From NCBI RefSeq assembly GCF_024807945.1, contig NZ_JANUFD010000020.1, forward strand, positions 1 to 64,000: a stretch of DNA of 64,000 nt. Reading direction: 5' to 3'. A model generated the notes under the pieces. It ran no database searches. It was given only the letters and a program-made list of their open reading frames with translations, and was not told the origin of the DNA. This document shows positions 34,421 to 43,408 of the stretch, piece after piece (the stretch's first letter is position 1; every line of letters starts with the position of its first letter). The stretch comes from Pseudomonas sp. JUb42 (GTDB taxonomy: Bacteria; Pseudomonadota; Gammaproteobacteria; Pseudomonadales; Pseudomonadaceae). Position numbers and translations under genes: made by a program.

Positions 34421-34485
34421 TTTTTTGAACGCAAAAAAAATCCGGAAATTCGCACTTTCGTGGACCTTCCGGATTTTCAAAATGG
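34421..34485 (-). terminator. tRNA-Lys terminator, also the right direct repeat
   Basis: On the minus strand a stem AATCCGGAA/TTCCGGATT (arms 34439-34447 and 34468-34476) is followed by a run of eight T, a standard rho-independent terminator just after tRNA-Lys. The same 65 bases, including the CCA end, recur at 27580-27644. Confidence 0.9.
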
Positions 34486-34558
34486 TGGGTCGTGTGGGAT
34501 TCGAACCTACGACCAATTGGTTAAAAGCCAACTGCTCTACCAACTGAGCTAACGACCC
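34483..34558 (-). tRNA. tRNA-Lys (UUU)
   Basis: A 76-base gene on the minus strand with encoded CCA. The acceptor stem GGGTCGT pairs with ACGACCC, the D-loop contains AGCTCAGTTGGTAGAGC, the anticodon loop is CTTTTAA (anticodon TTT), and the T-arm contains GGTTCGAATCC. It lies just downstream of queC. The equivalent tRNA-Lys in P. aeruginosa (next to PA0976) is an island integration site. Confidence 0.97.
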
Positions 34559-34621
34559 TCTGTTGCGTGGCGCGTATATTACTGATTTCTATGAGTAATT
34601 CAACACCAAATTCGAATTATT

Positions 34622-35296
34622 TTAAAAATATTTCGTAGGGTCGGCAAAACCGGCGCTGGCGAAGCCTTCGGCGCGCAGGCGGCAGCTGTCGCATTTGCCG
34701 CAGGCTCGGCCCTGATCATCGGCCTGGTAGCAGGAAACGGTCAGGCTATAATCCACGCCCAGCTTCGTGCCCGCCTTGACGATATCGGCCTTGCTGAGGT
34801 TCTGCAGGGGCGCGCGGATGGTGAAGCCGTTGCCCTCTACACCGGCCTTGGTCGCCAGGTTAGCCATGCGCTCGAACGACTCGACGAACTCGGGGCGGCA
34901 ATCGGGGTAACCCGAATAGTCCACGGCGTTGACGCCGATAAAGATATCCCGTGCGCCCAGCACTTCTGCCCAGCCCAGGGCCAGGGACAGGAATACCGTG
35001 TTGCGCGCCGGTACGTAGGTGACCGGGATGCCTTCGGTGGGCGTTTCCGGTACGGCGATGGAGCTGTCGGTCAGGGCCGAGCCGCCAATGCCATTGAGGT
35101 CTAGGCCGATCACCTTGTGCTCGACTGCGCCCAGGTCCCGGGCAACGCGAGCAGCGGCGTCGAGTTCGGCGCGGTGGCGCTGGCCGTAATCGAAGCTCAT
35201 GGTGTAGCAGGCATAGCCTTCGGCGCGGGCCATGGCGACGACGGTGGCGGAGTCCAGGCCACCGGACAACAGGATAACGGCTCTTTTTTCGGTCAT
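34622..35296 (-). CDS. queC: 7-cyano-7-deazaguanine (preQ0) synthase
   Basis: A 224-residue ATP-dependent enzyme converting 7-carboxy-7-deazaguanine to preQ0 on the queuosine pathway. The PP-loop is LLSGGLDSATVVA. The zinc ligands are in CYQADDQGRACGKCDSCRLR near the C-terminus. In-frame ATGs at 35296, 35302 and 35311 lie close together; 35296 matches the usual family start (MTEKRAVILL) and has TGAG upstream. It follows queE by about 16 nt, so the two form an operon that ends near tRNA-Lys. Confidence 0.95.
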   Translation of the reverse strand: MTEKRAVILLSGGLDSATVVAMARAEGYACYTMSFDYGQRHRAELDAAARVARDLGAVEHKVIGLDLNGIGGSALTDSSIAVPETPTEGIPVTYVPARNTVFLSLALGWAEVLGARDIFIGVNAVDYSGYPDCRPEFVESFERMANLATKAGVEGNGFTIRAPLQNLSKADIVKAGTKLGVDYSLTVSCYQADDQGRACGKCDSCRLRAEGFASAGFADPTKYF

Positions 35297-35312
35297 GCTC
35301 ATCTCACTCATT

Positions 35313-35960
35313 TCAGCGCCCCGGCTCATCGTTCCAGAGAAGTTTATGCAGCTGCATCTGCAGGCGTACTGGCAGGTTGTCGGCGACGATCCAGTCGGCC
35401 AGGTCCCGGGCGTTGAGCTCGTGATGGCTGGGGGAAAACAGCACCTCACCAGCACGGCGCTCAAGGCCGTACTGAATCAGCTTGGACACCGCCCAGTCAT
35501 AGTCTTCCCGGGAGCAAAGGACAAACTTGACCTGATCATTAGGCGTCAGCAATTCGATATTTTCATAGCGATTGCGCGCGACTTCCTTGGAGCCCGGTGT
35601 TTTCAAGTCGACCACGCGGCTGACACGGGGGTCGACCGCCGAGATATCCAGTGCACCGCTGGTTTCCAGGGAAACCTCGTAGCCCGCGTCACACAGACGC
35701 TTGAGCAGGGCAATGACGTTGGGCTGGGCCAGTGGCTCACCGCCGGTCACGCAGACATAACGGGGACGATAACCCGCGACCTGCTCGACGATGGAGTCCA
35801 GGGTCATGATGCTGCCGCCGCTGAAAGCGTAGGCGCTGTCGCAGTACTGGCAGCGCAACGGGCAGCCGGTGAGGCGAACAAATACAGTGGGCAGGCCGGC
35901 TGTACGTGTTTCACCCTGAAGCGAGTAAAAAACTTCGGTGATACGTAATGTGTCTTGCAT
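35313..35960 (-). CDS. queE: 7-carboxy-7-deazaguanine synthase (radical SAM)
   Basis: A 215-residue radical SAM enzyme making 7-carboxy-7-deazaguanine from 6-carboxytetrahydropterin. The cluster motif is CPLRCQYC in a CxxxCxxC arrangement, preceded by FYSLQGET and followed by VTGGEPL. ATG at 35960 is preferred over the GTG three codons upstream. The genes queD and queF are not in the window. It is upstream of queC and separated from cpoB by a terminator. Confidence 0.95.
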   Translation of the reverse strand: MQDTLRITEVFYSLQGETRTAGLPTVFVRLTGCPLRCQYCDSAYAFSGGSIMTLDSIVEQVAGYRPRYVCVTGGEPLAQPNVIALLKRLCDAGYEVSLETSGALDISAVDPRVSRVVDLKTPGSKEVARNRYENIELLTPNDQVKFVLCSREDYDWAVSKLIQYGLERRAGEVLFSPSHHELNARDLADWIVADNLPVRLQMQLHKLLWNDEPGR

Positions 35961-36082
35961 AGGGGCCACGGGCGTAACAGCTAAACAGGCCGTCCGCCTC
36001 CGTCAGCACTTGCGCACACCCTGCAATCGCAGAATCCGCACAAGCGTATTTAACAGCAGAATTTCGGTGCGAGATTCTAAAC

Positions 36083-36112
36083 GAAAAAAGCCGCGACAGG
36101 CGCGGCTTTTCT
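36083..36112 (-). terminator. Terminator after cpoB
   Basis: Stem AAAAGCCGCG/CGCGGCTTTT with a short loop ACAGG, followed on the minus strand by a T run. It separates the Tol-Pal operon from queE-queC. Confidence 0.88.
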
Positions 36113-36131
36113 TGAACGCGGGGTCAGAACG

Positions 36132-36950
36132 TCACAGACGTTGCAGATCGCGCTGGGCCAGTTGAGCGGCCGAAGTGCCAGGATACTGGGCGACAACCTG
36201 CTGCAGGATGCCTTTGACCTTGTCGGTATGACCAAGGCGACGCTCGACGTCGGCCAGCTTGTACAGTGAATCAGGCACTTTCTGATGCTTTGGATACAAC
36301 TGGCTGACCTTGGCGAAAGCCTGACCGGCACCTTGCAGGTCGCCCTTGGCCAGGTTGACTTCGCCCAACCAGTATTGGGCGTTGCCCGCGTACTGGCTGT
36401 TTGGGTACTTGCGCAGGAAAGCGTTGAACGCCTGACTGGCCTTGTCGAAATCCTTGGCCTTGATCAGGTCGAAGGCAGCATCGTAATAGAGCTTTTCCTT
36501 GGCCGGATCGGCAGGTTCAGCGCTTGCTGCCGGAGCCTGGGCCGCTGGGGCCGCAGGTGTACCGCCGGCGTTGATATCGCCGCCAGCGGGTTGGGAATTA
36601 TTGGCCGGTGCTGCCGGAGCAGTGCCTGAGCCGATGCGTTGATCGAGTTCCTGATAACGCTCCAGTGCTTCTTGCTTCATGCGCTGGATATCGTTTTGCT
36701 GGACCTCGACAACACCGCGCAAACGCGCGATTTCGTCCTGCATTTGTTGCAGCTGCATGAACAGCTGACCCTGTGCCGAGGCAGGGGCCGTAACCCCTCC
36801 CCCGGCATAGGCGCCGGACGTGCCATAACCAGCTGGCGGATAACTGCTACTAGCAGAGCCAGAATTGTCATCGACCACAGGAACCGCACCCATCGCAACA
36901 AGTGGAAGGGTGAGGGCCAAAACGGTTAGAGCACGACGGCACGTTCGCAT
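36132..36950 (-). CDS. cpoB: Tol-Pal accessory protein CpoB/YbgF
   Basis: A 272-residue periplasmic protein that couples peptidoglycan synthesis with outer-membrane constriction by binding TolA. The signal peptide is about 1-22. A coiled trimerisation region lies at about 60-105 (QLQQMQDEIARLRG), then an Ala/Pro-rich linker at about 108-148, then TPR repeats to the end (YDAAFDLIKAKDFDKA, YAGNAQYWLGEVN). It lies 6 nt after pal on the same strand and closes the tol-pal operon. Confidence 0.94.
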   Translation of the reverse strand: MRTCRRALTVLALTLPLVAMGAVPVVDDNSGSASSSYPPAGYGTSGAYAGGGVTAPASAQGQLFMQLQQMQDEIARLRGVVEVQQNDIQRMKQEALERYQELDQRIGSGTAPAAPANNSQPAGGDINAGGTPAAPAAQAPAASAEPADPAKEKLYYDAAFDLIKAKDFDKASQAFNAFLRKYPNSQYAGNAQYWLGEVNLAKGDLQGAGQAFAKVSQLYPKHQKVPDSLYKLADVERRLGHTDKVKGILQQVVAQYPGTSAAQLAQRDLQRL

Positions 36951-36956
36951 GTCAAA

Positions 36957-37457
36957 TTACTTACGCAGTTCGACGCGACGGTTTTGAGCCCAGGATTGCT
37001 CGTCGTTGCCGGTAGCAACTGGACGCTCTTCACCGTAGGAAACCAGTTCCAGCTGAGCTGGCGACACGCCTTGCAGAACCAGGTAGCGTTGAACGGCTTT
37101 CGCACGACGCTCGCCCAGTGCCATGTTGTACTCACGAGTACCACGTTCGTCGGTGTTACCTTCCAGAACAACGCGAGCGCCGTTAGCTTTCAGGTCCTTG
37201 GCGTGAACGTCCAGGGAGCGCATGGCTTCTGGCTTCAGGTCCGAACTGTCGTATTCGAAGTAGAAAGTGGTGATTGCGCGCAGAGCAGCTTCTTCGCTCA
37301 GGCTGCCATCAACAGCGCCATTGTTGGCGTTGTAACCAGCGTTTGGATCTACAGCTGCGCCTTGACCGGCGTTGTCACCGCCCTTCGACGAGCAACCAAC
37401 AGCTACAGCCATGGCCAGAGCCAGCGCAGCAAATTTACCAAACTTCAGCATTTCCAT
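36957..37457 (-). CDS. pal: Peptidoglycan-associated lipoprotein Pal/OprL
   Basis: A 166-residue outer-membrane lipoprotein that anchors to peptidoglycan. The lipobox is VAVGC (cysteine about 24). The OmpA-like domain contains YFEYDSSDLKP and GNTDERGTREYN with the diaminopimelate-binding aspartate and arginine. Start MEMLKFGKF matches P. aeruginosa OprL, and GGAG lies 7 nt upstream of the ATG. The preceding gene on this strand is tolB; the following one is cpoB. Confidence 0.97.
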   Translation of the reverse strand: MEMLKFGKFAALALAMAVAVGCSSKGGDNAGQGAAVDPNAGYNANNGAVDGSLSEEAALRAITTFYFEYDSSDLKPEAMRSLDVHAKDLKANGARVVLEGNTDERGTREYNMALGERRAKAVQRYLVLQGVSPAQLELVSYGEERPVATGNDEQSWAQNRRVELRK

Positions 37458-37511
37458 CGTGAAACTCCTAATGAACCCCAGTGTGTTAAGCAAAATCTTG
37501 TAGCCGCCGCG

Positions 37512-38813
37512 TCAGTTCAGGTAAGGGGACCAGGATGGTTCTCTGACTTCGCCTTGAGCGGTAGGAAGTGGAACTCTAACGCGTCCATTAATGGACACGA
37601 GCATCAAGACTCCCCGGCCTTGCTGGCGGGTGGCGTAGATTACCATGGTGCCGTTGGGCGCGACAGTAGGCGACTCATCAAGGTTGCTATCTGTGAGGAT
37701 TTTCACGCTACCGCGTGCCATATCCTGCACTGCTACCTTGAAATTAGTGAAGCCGTCCTGACGGTGGATCATTACCAGCGTCTTTTCATCTGCTGACAAT
37801 TTCGGGTTGGCATTGTAGTTGCCGATGAACGTCACGCGTTCGGCACCACCGCCATTGATATTAGTCCGGTAGACCTGCGGCTTGCCACCACGGTCGGAGG
37901 TGAAGTAGATAGTCGAGCCGTCCTTGCCGAAGAAAGGTTCGGTGTCGATCGACGAATCATTGGTGACGCGGGTGATCGCACGCGAGCCCAGGTCCATCAC
38001 GTAGATTTCCGGGTTGCCGTCTTTGGACAGAACAAACGCCAGCTTGTTGCCATCAGGCGACCAGGCTGGGGCACCGTTCAGGCCTTCGAAGTTGGTGATC
38101 TGCTCGCGACGGCCGGTATCGATATGTTGAACAAAAATGCGCGGACGCCTCTGCTCGAACGATACGTAGGCGATACGCTTGCCGTCCGGCGCAAAGCGCG
38201 GCGACAGGATCGGCTCGCGGGACTGCAACAGAGTCACCGCACGGGCGCCGTCGTAGTCCGAACGCTGCAGGGTGTAACGGGTGTTGGCTTCGGAGAAGCG
38301 CTCAGCCGTGACGTACAGCATGCGAGTGGAGAACGCACCTTTAATGCCGGTCAGTTTCTGGAACGACTGGTCGGCAATATAGTGCGCCATGTCACGCAGC
38401 TGGTCGTTGGTCCCCGATACGTTGCCGGCCAGAACCTGCTGTTCGGTGGCAACGTTGAACAGGGCGTAATTCACCTGCAGGCGACCGCCGGCAGGAACGA
38501 TGCTGCCCACCATCACGTACTGCGCACCGAGCGCCTTCCAGTCACGGAAAATGACTTCGCTGGCCTGGGTTGGCAGGCCGATCATGTTCTGCTTTAGAAT
38601 CGGCGAGTAGTAACCGGAGTTGTACAGGTCGTTACTGACGATGGCTGCCATGTCTTCCGGCAGCACGGTGCCACCCTGCCAGCCAAACGGCACGACAGCG
38701 ATTGGCGTGGCTCGGTCACTGCCGCTGGTGACCATGATGTTCTTTTCCTCTGCATTGACCATTCCCGATGCAAAGCAGAGAACGACAAGCAGTCCTCGAA
38801 GAAGGTTAATCAC
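37512..38813 (-). CDS. tolB: Tol-Pal periplasmic beta-propeller protein TolB
   Basis: A 433-residue periplasmic protein with a signal peptide at about 1-21. An N-terminal alpha/beta domain is followed by a beta-propeller of repeated blocks such as SPRFAPDGKRIAYVS, PAWSPDGNKLAFV and PSWSPYLN. It binds Pal and the TolA C-terminus. The start is GTG at 38813, overlapping the tolA stop in the sequence GTGA, so translation is coupled. Confidence 0.96.
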   Translation of the reverse strand: MINLLRGLLVVLCFASGMVNAEEKNIMVTSGSDRATPIAVVPFGWQGGTVLPEDMAAIVSNDLYNSGYYSPILKQNMIGLPTQASEVIFRDWKALGAQYVMVGSIVPAGGRLQVNYALFNVATEQQVLAGNVSGTNDQLRDMAHYIADQSFQKLTGIKGAFSTRMLYVTAERFSEANTRYTLQRSDYDGARAVTLLQSREPILSPRFAPDGKRIAYVSFEQRRPRIFVQHIDTGRREQITNFEGLNGAPAWSPDGNKLAFVLSKDGNPEIYVMDLGSRAITRVTNDSSIDTEPFFGKDGSTIYFTSDRGGKPQVYRTNINGGGAERVTFIGNYNANPKLSADEKTLVMIHRQDGFTNFKVAVQDMARGSVKILTDSNLDESPTVAPNGTMVIYATRQQGRGVLMLVSINGRVRVPLPTAQGEVREPSWSPYLN

Positions 38814-39907
38814 AAGGCTAAATCCTCAGGTGTGAATGTCATCTTGAATGAACGATAAGGTGCGAAATCCGAAGCTTTCAACCCTTGCATCTCTGTCAGA
38901 CGCCCAATGTTCTTGACCGCCGCCACAGCCGAGCTGTCGAACGGACCGTCACCACTGGACTTGGACACGCTGACCGAAGTCACAGTGCCATCAGGCAACA
39001 TGGCGATTTGCAGGACCACTGTCATACCCTTGCGGGCAGACGGCGGACGCGCCCAACCTTCAGCCGCTCGCGAGCGGATCAGGTCATCGAAATTACCCGC
39101 CGTTTCGTCACCCTGCTCATCCGCCAGGGCCTGTTGACGTTGCGGTTTGTCGGACAATAGATCAGCCAGAGCCTGTGCCTTCTTGTCTTCGTTGGCCTTG
39201 CGCGCCGCTTCCTGCGCCTTCTTGGCCGAATCGGCAGCCGCTTTTTTCTTCGCGTCTTCCGTCGCTTTCTTCTTGGCGTCCTCGGTTGCCTTTTTCTTGG
39301 CGTCTTCGGCTGCCGCTTTTTTCGCGTCTTCTGCAGCCTGTCGCTTGGCTTCCTCGGCAGCTGCTTTCTTGGCGTCTTCCTCGGCTTTTTTCTTCGCCTC
39401 GTCTTCAGCCTTCTTCTTGGCTATATCAGCCAATTGTTTCTCTTCTGCCTTTTTGGCGGCATCAGCGGCTTTCTTGGCTTCATCGGCTTTTTTAGCGTCA
39501 TCGGCCTTCTTCGCCTCTTCCGCCTTCTGCTCGGCCTTCTTGGCGTCGTCAGCGGCTTTCTGTTCTTCGGCTTTTTGAGCAGCCTCTTCTTTCTTTTGTT
39601 CCGCAGCCTTTACAGCTTCCTGCTTCTGCTGCTCGATTTTCTTCTGTTCCAGCTGCTCGACTTCAGTCTGTCGCGCAGCGGCTTTTTTTGCCTCGCCGGC
39701 AATCTTCTGGTTGGTCTGGTTGGTTGCCTGGCTCTTGGACTTGAGCTGGTACAACGTGGCCTGAACGATGGGCTTGGCTTCCGGCAGCTCGGGCGTCATG
39801 GCAAAACTGACGAAGAGCAGGCCGAAAATCAGGATGTGCAGGGCCACTGCCCAGACTGTAGGCCAGAAGTAGCTTTCCGAGGCGGACGGCTCTCGAATTG
39901 GCTGCAT
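38810..39907 (-). CDS. tolA: TolA envelope-spanning protein
   Basis: A 365-residue inner-membrane protein. TM helix at about 14-36; an Ala/Lys/Glu/Gln-rich helical domain at about 65-255 built of near-repeats such as EDAKKKA and EEAKKAD; and a globular C-terminal domain at about 268-365 (IRSRAAEGWARPPSARKGM). The ATG overlaps the tolR stop by one base (TGATG). It transmits proton-motive-force energy from TolQR to Pal. The strongly repetitive middle region is normal for the family. Confidence 0.96.
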   Translation of the reverse strand: MQPIREPSASESYFWPTVWAVALHILIFGLLFVSFAMTPELPEAKPIVQATLYQLKSKSQATNQTNQKIAGEAKKAAARQTEVEQLEQKKIEQQKQEAVKAAEQKKEEAAQKAEEQKAADDAKKAEQKAEEAKKADDAKKADEAKKAADAAKKAEEKQLADIAKKKAEDEAKKKAEEDAKKAAAEEAKRQAAEDAKKAAAEDAKKKATEDAKKKATEDAKKKAAADSAKKAQEAARKANEDKKAQALADLLSDKPQRQQALADEQGDETAGNFDDLIRSRAAEGWARPPSARKGMTVVLQIAMLPDGTVTSVSVSKSSGDGPFDSSAVAAVKNIGRLTEMQGLKASDFAPYRSFKMTFTPEDLAL

Positions 39908-40371
39908 CAGGGGGCCTCAGTAATCAAACCAACATTCCCGACCCCTGCTTTCTGCAGTCCGCCCATCGTGCCCATCACTGAGCCGTAATCAACGGACTTG
40001 TCGCCACGAATGAACACTTGGGTCTGCTTGCCTGCTTCACGGCCGGCAGCGATGATCTTGGTCACCGCGTCGGTCAGTTGTGGCAGGGTCATCGCCTTGT
40101 CCATCTGCTTGTCGGTATCGACTTCACTGCCAAGGTTCCAATAGTAGGTCTTGTCAGCCTTGATCGAAATGGTCAGGACCTGATTGTTGTTGTCCTGCGG
40201 CAAAGCCTCGCTTGAGACTTTCGGCAGGTCGACTTTCACGCCCTGGTTGATCATGGGAGCCGTGACCATGAAGATGACCAGCAGTACCAACATCACGTCG
40301 ATGTAGGGCACTACGTTCATTTCCGCAGTTGGCTTGCGTTTGGTGCGACGACCGCGAGCGATTAAAGCCAT
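39907..40371 (-). CDS. tolR: TolR, ExbD-type energy transducer
   Basis: A 154-residue ExbD/TolR protein. The single TM helix (about 20-40) contains the proton-pathway aspartate in VPYIDVMLVLLVIFMV. The periplasmic part is about 45-154. It lies 14 nt after tolQ, and its stop overlaps the tolA start. Confidence 0.96.
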   Translation of the reverse strand: MALIARGRRTKRKPTAEMNVVPYIDVMLVLLVIFMVTAPMINQGVKVDLPKVSSEALPQDNNNQVLTISIKADKTYYWNLGSEVDTDKQMDKAMTLPQLTDAVTKIIAAGREAGKQTQVFIRGDKSVDYGSVMGTMGGLQKAGVGNVGLITEAP

Positions 40372-40385
40372 TAGGAATTACCTGC

Positions 40386-41081
40386 TCATTCTTCGCTGGT
40401 ATGCACTTTACGGTGCAGGATGGCCTGGAACTCGTCGGCAAAGGTGTAGTAACGACTGATCAGGGTTTCGCCACGAGCGGCAAAGCGGTTGTAGGCGATG
40501 ACCGCAGGAATCGCTGCGAACAGGCCGATTGCAGTTGCGATCAGTGCCTCGGCGATACCCGGTGCAACGGTGGCCAGAGTGGCCTGTTGCGCCGTGGCCA
40601 GGCCGCGGAAGGAGTTCATGATGCCCCAGACGGTACCGAACAGGCCGACATAAGGACTGGTCGAGCCAACGGTGGCGAGGAATGGCAGGCTCTGCTCGAG
40701 CTTCTCTTCTTCACGGGAGATGGCGACGCGCATGGCACGGGCCACACCTTCCATCACTGCATCAGGGTCAACACCCGGCTGCTGGCGCAGACGCGAGAAT
40801 TCCTTGAAGCCGGCACGGAAGATCTGCTCCACGCCCGAATCAGGATCCGGGTTGCTGCCCGCCTGACGGTACAGCTTGGACAGATCGATACCGGACCAGA
40901 AACGCTCCTCGAAGCTGTCCAGGGCACGTCGACCGGCGCGCAACAGGCTGCTGCGCTGAAAAATCATGATCCATGAGGTGACTGAGGCAGCCACCAGAAT
41001 CAGCATTACCAACTGAACGACCACGCTGGCATTGCTGACCAAACTCCACATGGAGGTATGGTCGACGACGTTAGCTTCCAC
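40386..41081 (-). CDS. tolQ: TolQ, ExbB-type proton channel subunit
   Basis: A 231-residue inner-membrane protein with three TM segments: near 16-38, and a pair at about 135-195 including the conserved GLFGTVWGIMNSF and PGIAEALIATAIGLFAAIPAV. Together with TolR it forms the motor of the Tol system. The start lies inside the end of ybgC with an overlap of 11 bases. Confidence 0.97.
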   Translation of the reverse strand: MEANVVDHTSMWSLVSNASVVVQLVMLILVAASVTSWIMIFQRSSLLRAGRRALDSFEERFWSGIDLSKLYRQAGSNPDPDSGVEQIFRAGFKEFSRLRQQPGVDPDAVMEGVARAMRVAISREEEKLEQSLPFLATVGSTSPYVGLFGTVWGIMNSFRGLATAQQATLATVAPGIAEALIATAIGLFAAIPAVIAYNRFAARGETLISRYYTFADEFQAILHRKVHTSEE

Positions 41082-41538
41082 GCTTTATCTCCTGCTCTAA
41101 ATGTGTACCCGCGCCACCCTGGTCGGCAAAGGCCGCACGCAAGGTTTCGGGAATGGCCCGGGGCTTCAAACTATCGGCGCGCACACACGCCACCAAAAAC
41201 TGCCCTTCGCAGAGCAGTACATCATCCGTTGCCCGCCTGACCTGTTGACGAAATCGCAGGCTGGCACGGTTCAATTCGATCACTTCGGCACTCACCAGCA
41301 GTTCGTCATCCAGCCGTGCTGGCTGGTGATAACGCGCCTCGCTGGAGTGCACGACAAATAACAGGCCCTCCCGCGCCATCGAGGATTGGGCAAAACCCAA
41401 TTCCCGCAGTCGCTCGGTGCGAGCCCGCTCCATGAATTTCAAATAATTGACGTAGTAGACGATGCCGCCAGCATCGGTGTCTTCGTAATAAACGCGACAG
41501 CGATGTGCGAACGACTGAACCCCGTTTTGCGCGCGCAT
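41071..41538 (-). CDS. ybgC: Tol-Pal-associated acyl-CoA thioesterase (hotdog fold)
   Basis: A 155-residue 4-hydroxybenzoyl-CoA thioesterase-type hotdog protein. VYYEDTDAGGIVYYVNYLKFMERARTE in part carries the catalytic aspartate in the YEDTDAGGIVYY motif. In E. coli YbgC acts on short acyl-CoAs and links to phospholipid synthesis. It is the first gene of the ybgC-tolQRAB-pal-cpoB operon and overlaps tolQ. AGGAG lies 13 nt before the ATG, rather far. Confidence 0.94.
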   Translation of the reverse strand: MRAQNGVQSFAHRCRVYYEDTDAGGIVYYVNYLKFMERARTERLRELGFAQSSMAREGLLFVVHSSEARYHQPARLDDELLVSAEVIELNRASLRFRQQVRRATDDVLLCEGQFLVACVRADSLKPRAIPETLRAAFADQGGAGTHLEQEIKRGS

Positions 41539-41675
41539 ACTCTAGTGCTTACTCCTCAGGTTGCCAATCCGCCCAGGCAACTGTTTTTCATCGTTTTGCA
41601 GGTTTATGCCTGCAAGACAGGCGCGTCAGGCAGTCTGACCACGCAAACGCCGAATAAATCAGCGATTTTTCAGTT

Positions 41676-42734
41676 TTAATCGTCAGCTTCCTCGACAAAA
41701 TTCGAGGAAACTGGCATTTCGCCCATTCGCGCCGGAACATTCAACCCGAAATGCAGGTAAGCGTGCCGGGTCACGACCCGACCGCGCGGTGTGCGCATGA
41801 TATAGCCTTGCTGGATCAAATAGGGTTCCAGCACATCTTCAATGGTGTGACGCTCTTCGCTGATGGCCGCCGCCAGGCTGTCCACCCCCACCGGGCCGCC
41901 GTCGAACTTCTCGATCATGGTCAGCAACAGGCGCCGGTCCTGGTGATCAAAACCGTGCTCATCCACATCCAGCAGGTTCAGCGCCTGATCGGCGATTGCC
42001 CGAGTGATGTGACCAGTGCCGCGCACCTGGGCAAAATCCCGCACCCGACGCAACAAGCGGTTGGCGATACGTGGCGTGCCCCGGGCGCGGCGGGCGATCT
42101 CGAAAGCGCCCTCGACCTCGATCGGCAGACCGAGAATGCCGCCGGAGCGCATGACGATGGTGGTCAGGTCGTCGATATTGTAGAACTCCAGACGCTGAAC
42201 AATACCGAAACGATCTCGCAATGGGTTGGTCAGCATGCCCGCGCGGGTCGTCGCCCCCACCAGGGTAAACGGCGGCAGGTCGAGCTTGATCGAGCGGGCC
42301 GCCGGGCCTTCGCCGATCATGATGTCGAGCTGGAAGTCCTCCATCGCCGGGTACAGGACCTCCTCAACGATGGGCGACAGGCGGTGGATTTCGTCGATGA
42401 ACAGCACGTCATGGGGCTCAAGATTGGTCAGGATCGCCGCCAGATCACCCGGCCGCTCCAGTACCGGGCCCGAGGTGCTCTTGATCGAGACGTTCATTTC
42501 CTGGGCGATGATATTGGCCAGGGTGGTCTTGCCCAGCCCCGGCGGACCGAAGATCAGGGTATGGTCCAGCGCCTCGTTGCGGCCCCGGGCAGCCTGGATG
42601 AACAGCTCCATCTGCTCGCGCACGGTAGGCTGGCCAATATAGTCGGCCAGGCTCAGCGGGCGAATCGCACGGTCCAGTTGTTCGTCACGGTCCCGGCCGC
42701 CGGTGGCGGTTATCAGGCGGTCAGCGTCAATCAC
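41676..42734 (-). CDS. ruvB: Holliday junction branch-migration helicase RuvB
   Basis: A 352-residue AAA+ helicase. Walker A is GPPGLGKTTL at about 62-71 and Walker B is FIDEIHRL. The sensor region GATTRAGMLTNPLRDRFG and a C-terminal winged helix complete it. The start is GTG at 42734, directly after the ruvA stop (TAAGTG), so the two are co-translated. It works with RuvA and RuvC, both encoded just upstream. Confidence 0.97.
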   Translation of the reverse strand: MIDADRLITATGGRDRDEQLDRAIRPLSLADYIGQPTVREQMELFIQAARGRNEALDHTLIFGPPGLGKTTLANIIAQEMNVSIKSTSGPVLERPGDLAAILTNLEPHDVLFIDEIHRLSPIVEEVLYPAMEDFQLDIMIGEGPAARSIKLDLPPFTLVGATTRAGMLTNPLRDRFGIVQRLEFYNIDDLTTIVMRSGGILGLPIEVEGAFEIARRARGTPRIANRLLRRVRDFAQVRGTGHITRAIADQALNLLDVDEHGFDHQDRRLLLTMIEKFDGGPVGVDSLAAAISEERHTIEDVLEPYLIQQGYIMRTPRGRVVTRHAYLHFGLNVPARMGEMPVSSNFVEEADD

Positions 42735-43343
42735 TTAAGCCATTCCCTTCAAGGCACGTCGAATCAAATCAGCACTGCTCAAATCTTTTTCCTTGATGGC
42801 GGAAACCGCCTTGCTCGCTTCCTGAGGCTTGTAGCCCAGGGAGATCAGCGCGCTGACCGCATCGGACTCAGCCGACGCCACCGGTTCAGGCGCATTGGGG
42901 CCAGGAGAAACTAGAGTAAAGGTCCCTGGCATGGTTTCCCAAGCCTTGAAACGGTCCTTGAGCTCGACCAGCAAACGCTCGGCAGTCTTCTTGCCAACGC
43001 CCGGAATTCGCGTCAGGGCGGAAGTATCCTGAGCCTGGACGCAGCGCACCAGTTCATCGACCTCCAACCCCGACATCAAGGCCAGGGCCAGCTTGGGGCC
43101 GACGCCATTGAGGCGGATCAGCTCGCGAAACAGCTCGCGCTCGCGCTTTTCGGCAAATCCGTAAAGCAGATGAGCATCCTCGCGCACCACCAGATGGGTG
43201 TGCAGGGTCACCGGCTCGCCCACATGGGGCAAACGATAGAGGGTCGTCATCGGCACTTCCAGCTCATAGCCGACGCCATTCACATCCAGTACCAAATGCG
43301 GCGGCTGTTTCTCAGCCAGAAATCCGCGCAGGCGTCCAATCAC
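42735..43343 (-). CDS. ruvA: Holliday junction DNA-binding protein RuvA
   Basis: A 202-residue tetrameric junction-binding protein. N-terminal OB fold (MIGRLRGFLAEK), tandem HhH motifs (LNGVGPKLALALM and IPGVGKKTAERLLVELKD), and a C-terminal RuvB-contact domain at about 155-202 (SALISLGYKPQEASKAV). Length is typical. Confidence 0.97.
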   Translation of the reverse strand: MIGRLRGFLAEKQPPHLVLDVNGVGYELEVPMTTLYRLPHVGEPVTLHTHLVVREDAHLLYGFAEKRERELFRELIRLNGVGPKLALALMSGLEVDELVRCVQAQDTSALTRIPGVGKKTAERLLVELKDRFKAWETMPGTFTLVSPGPNAPEPVASAESDAVSALISLGYKPQEASKAVSAIKEKDLSSADLIRRALKGMA

Positions 43344-43408
43344 TTAACAGATCCTTTCATTTGCACGCTCATTGACAGGAGCGGCGCTAAAGAGTGCCCA
43401 TGCTGCCA

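Noticed and set aside
39147..39578. Phe/Ala/Ser-rich 143-codon frame and apparent tandem repeats
   Set aside because: This is the complement of the Ala/Lys/Glu coiled domain of tolA, whose repetition is normal for the family.
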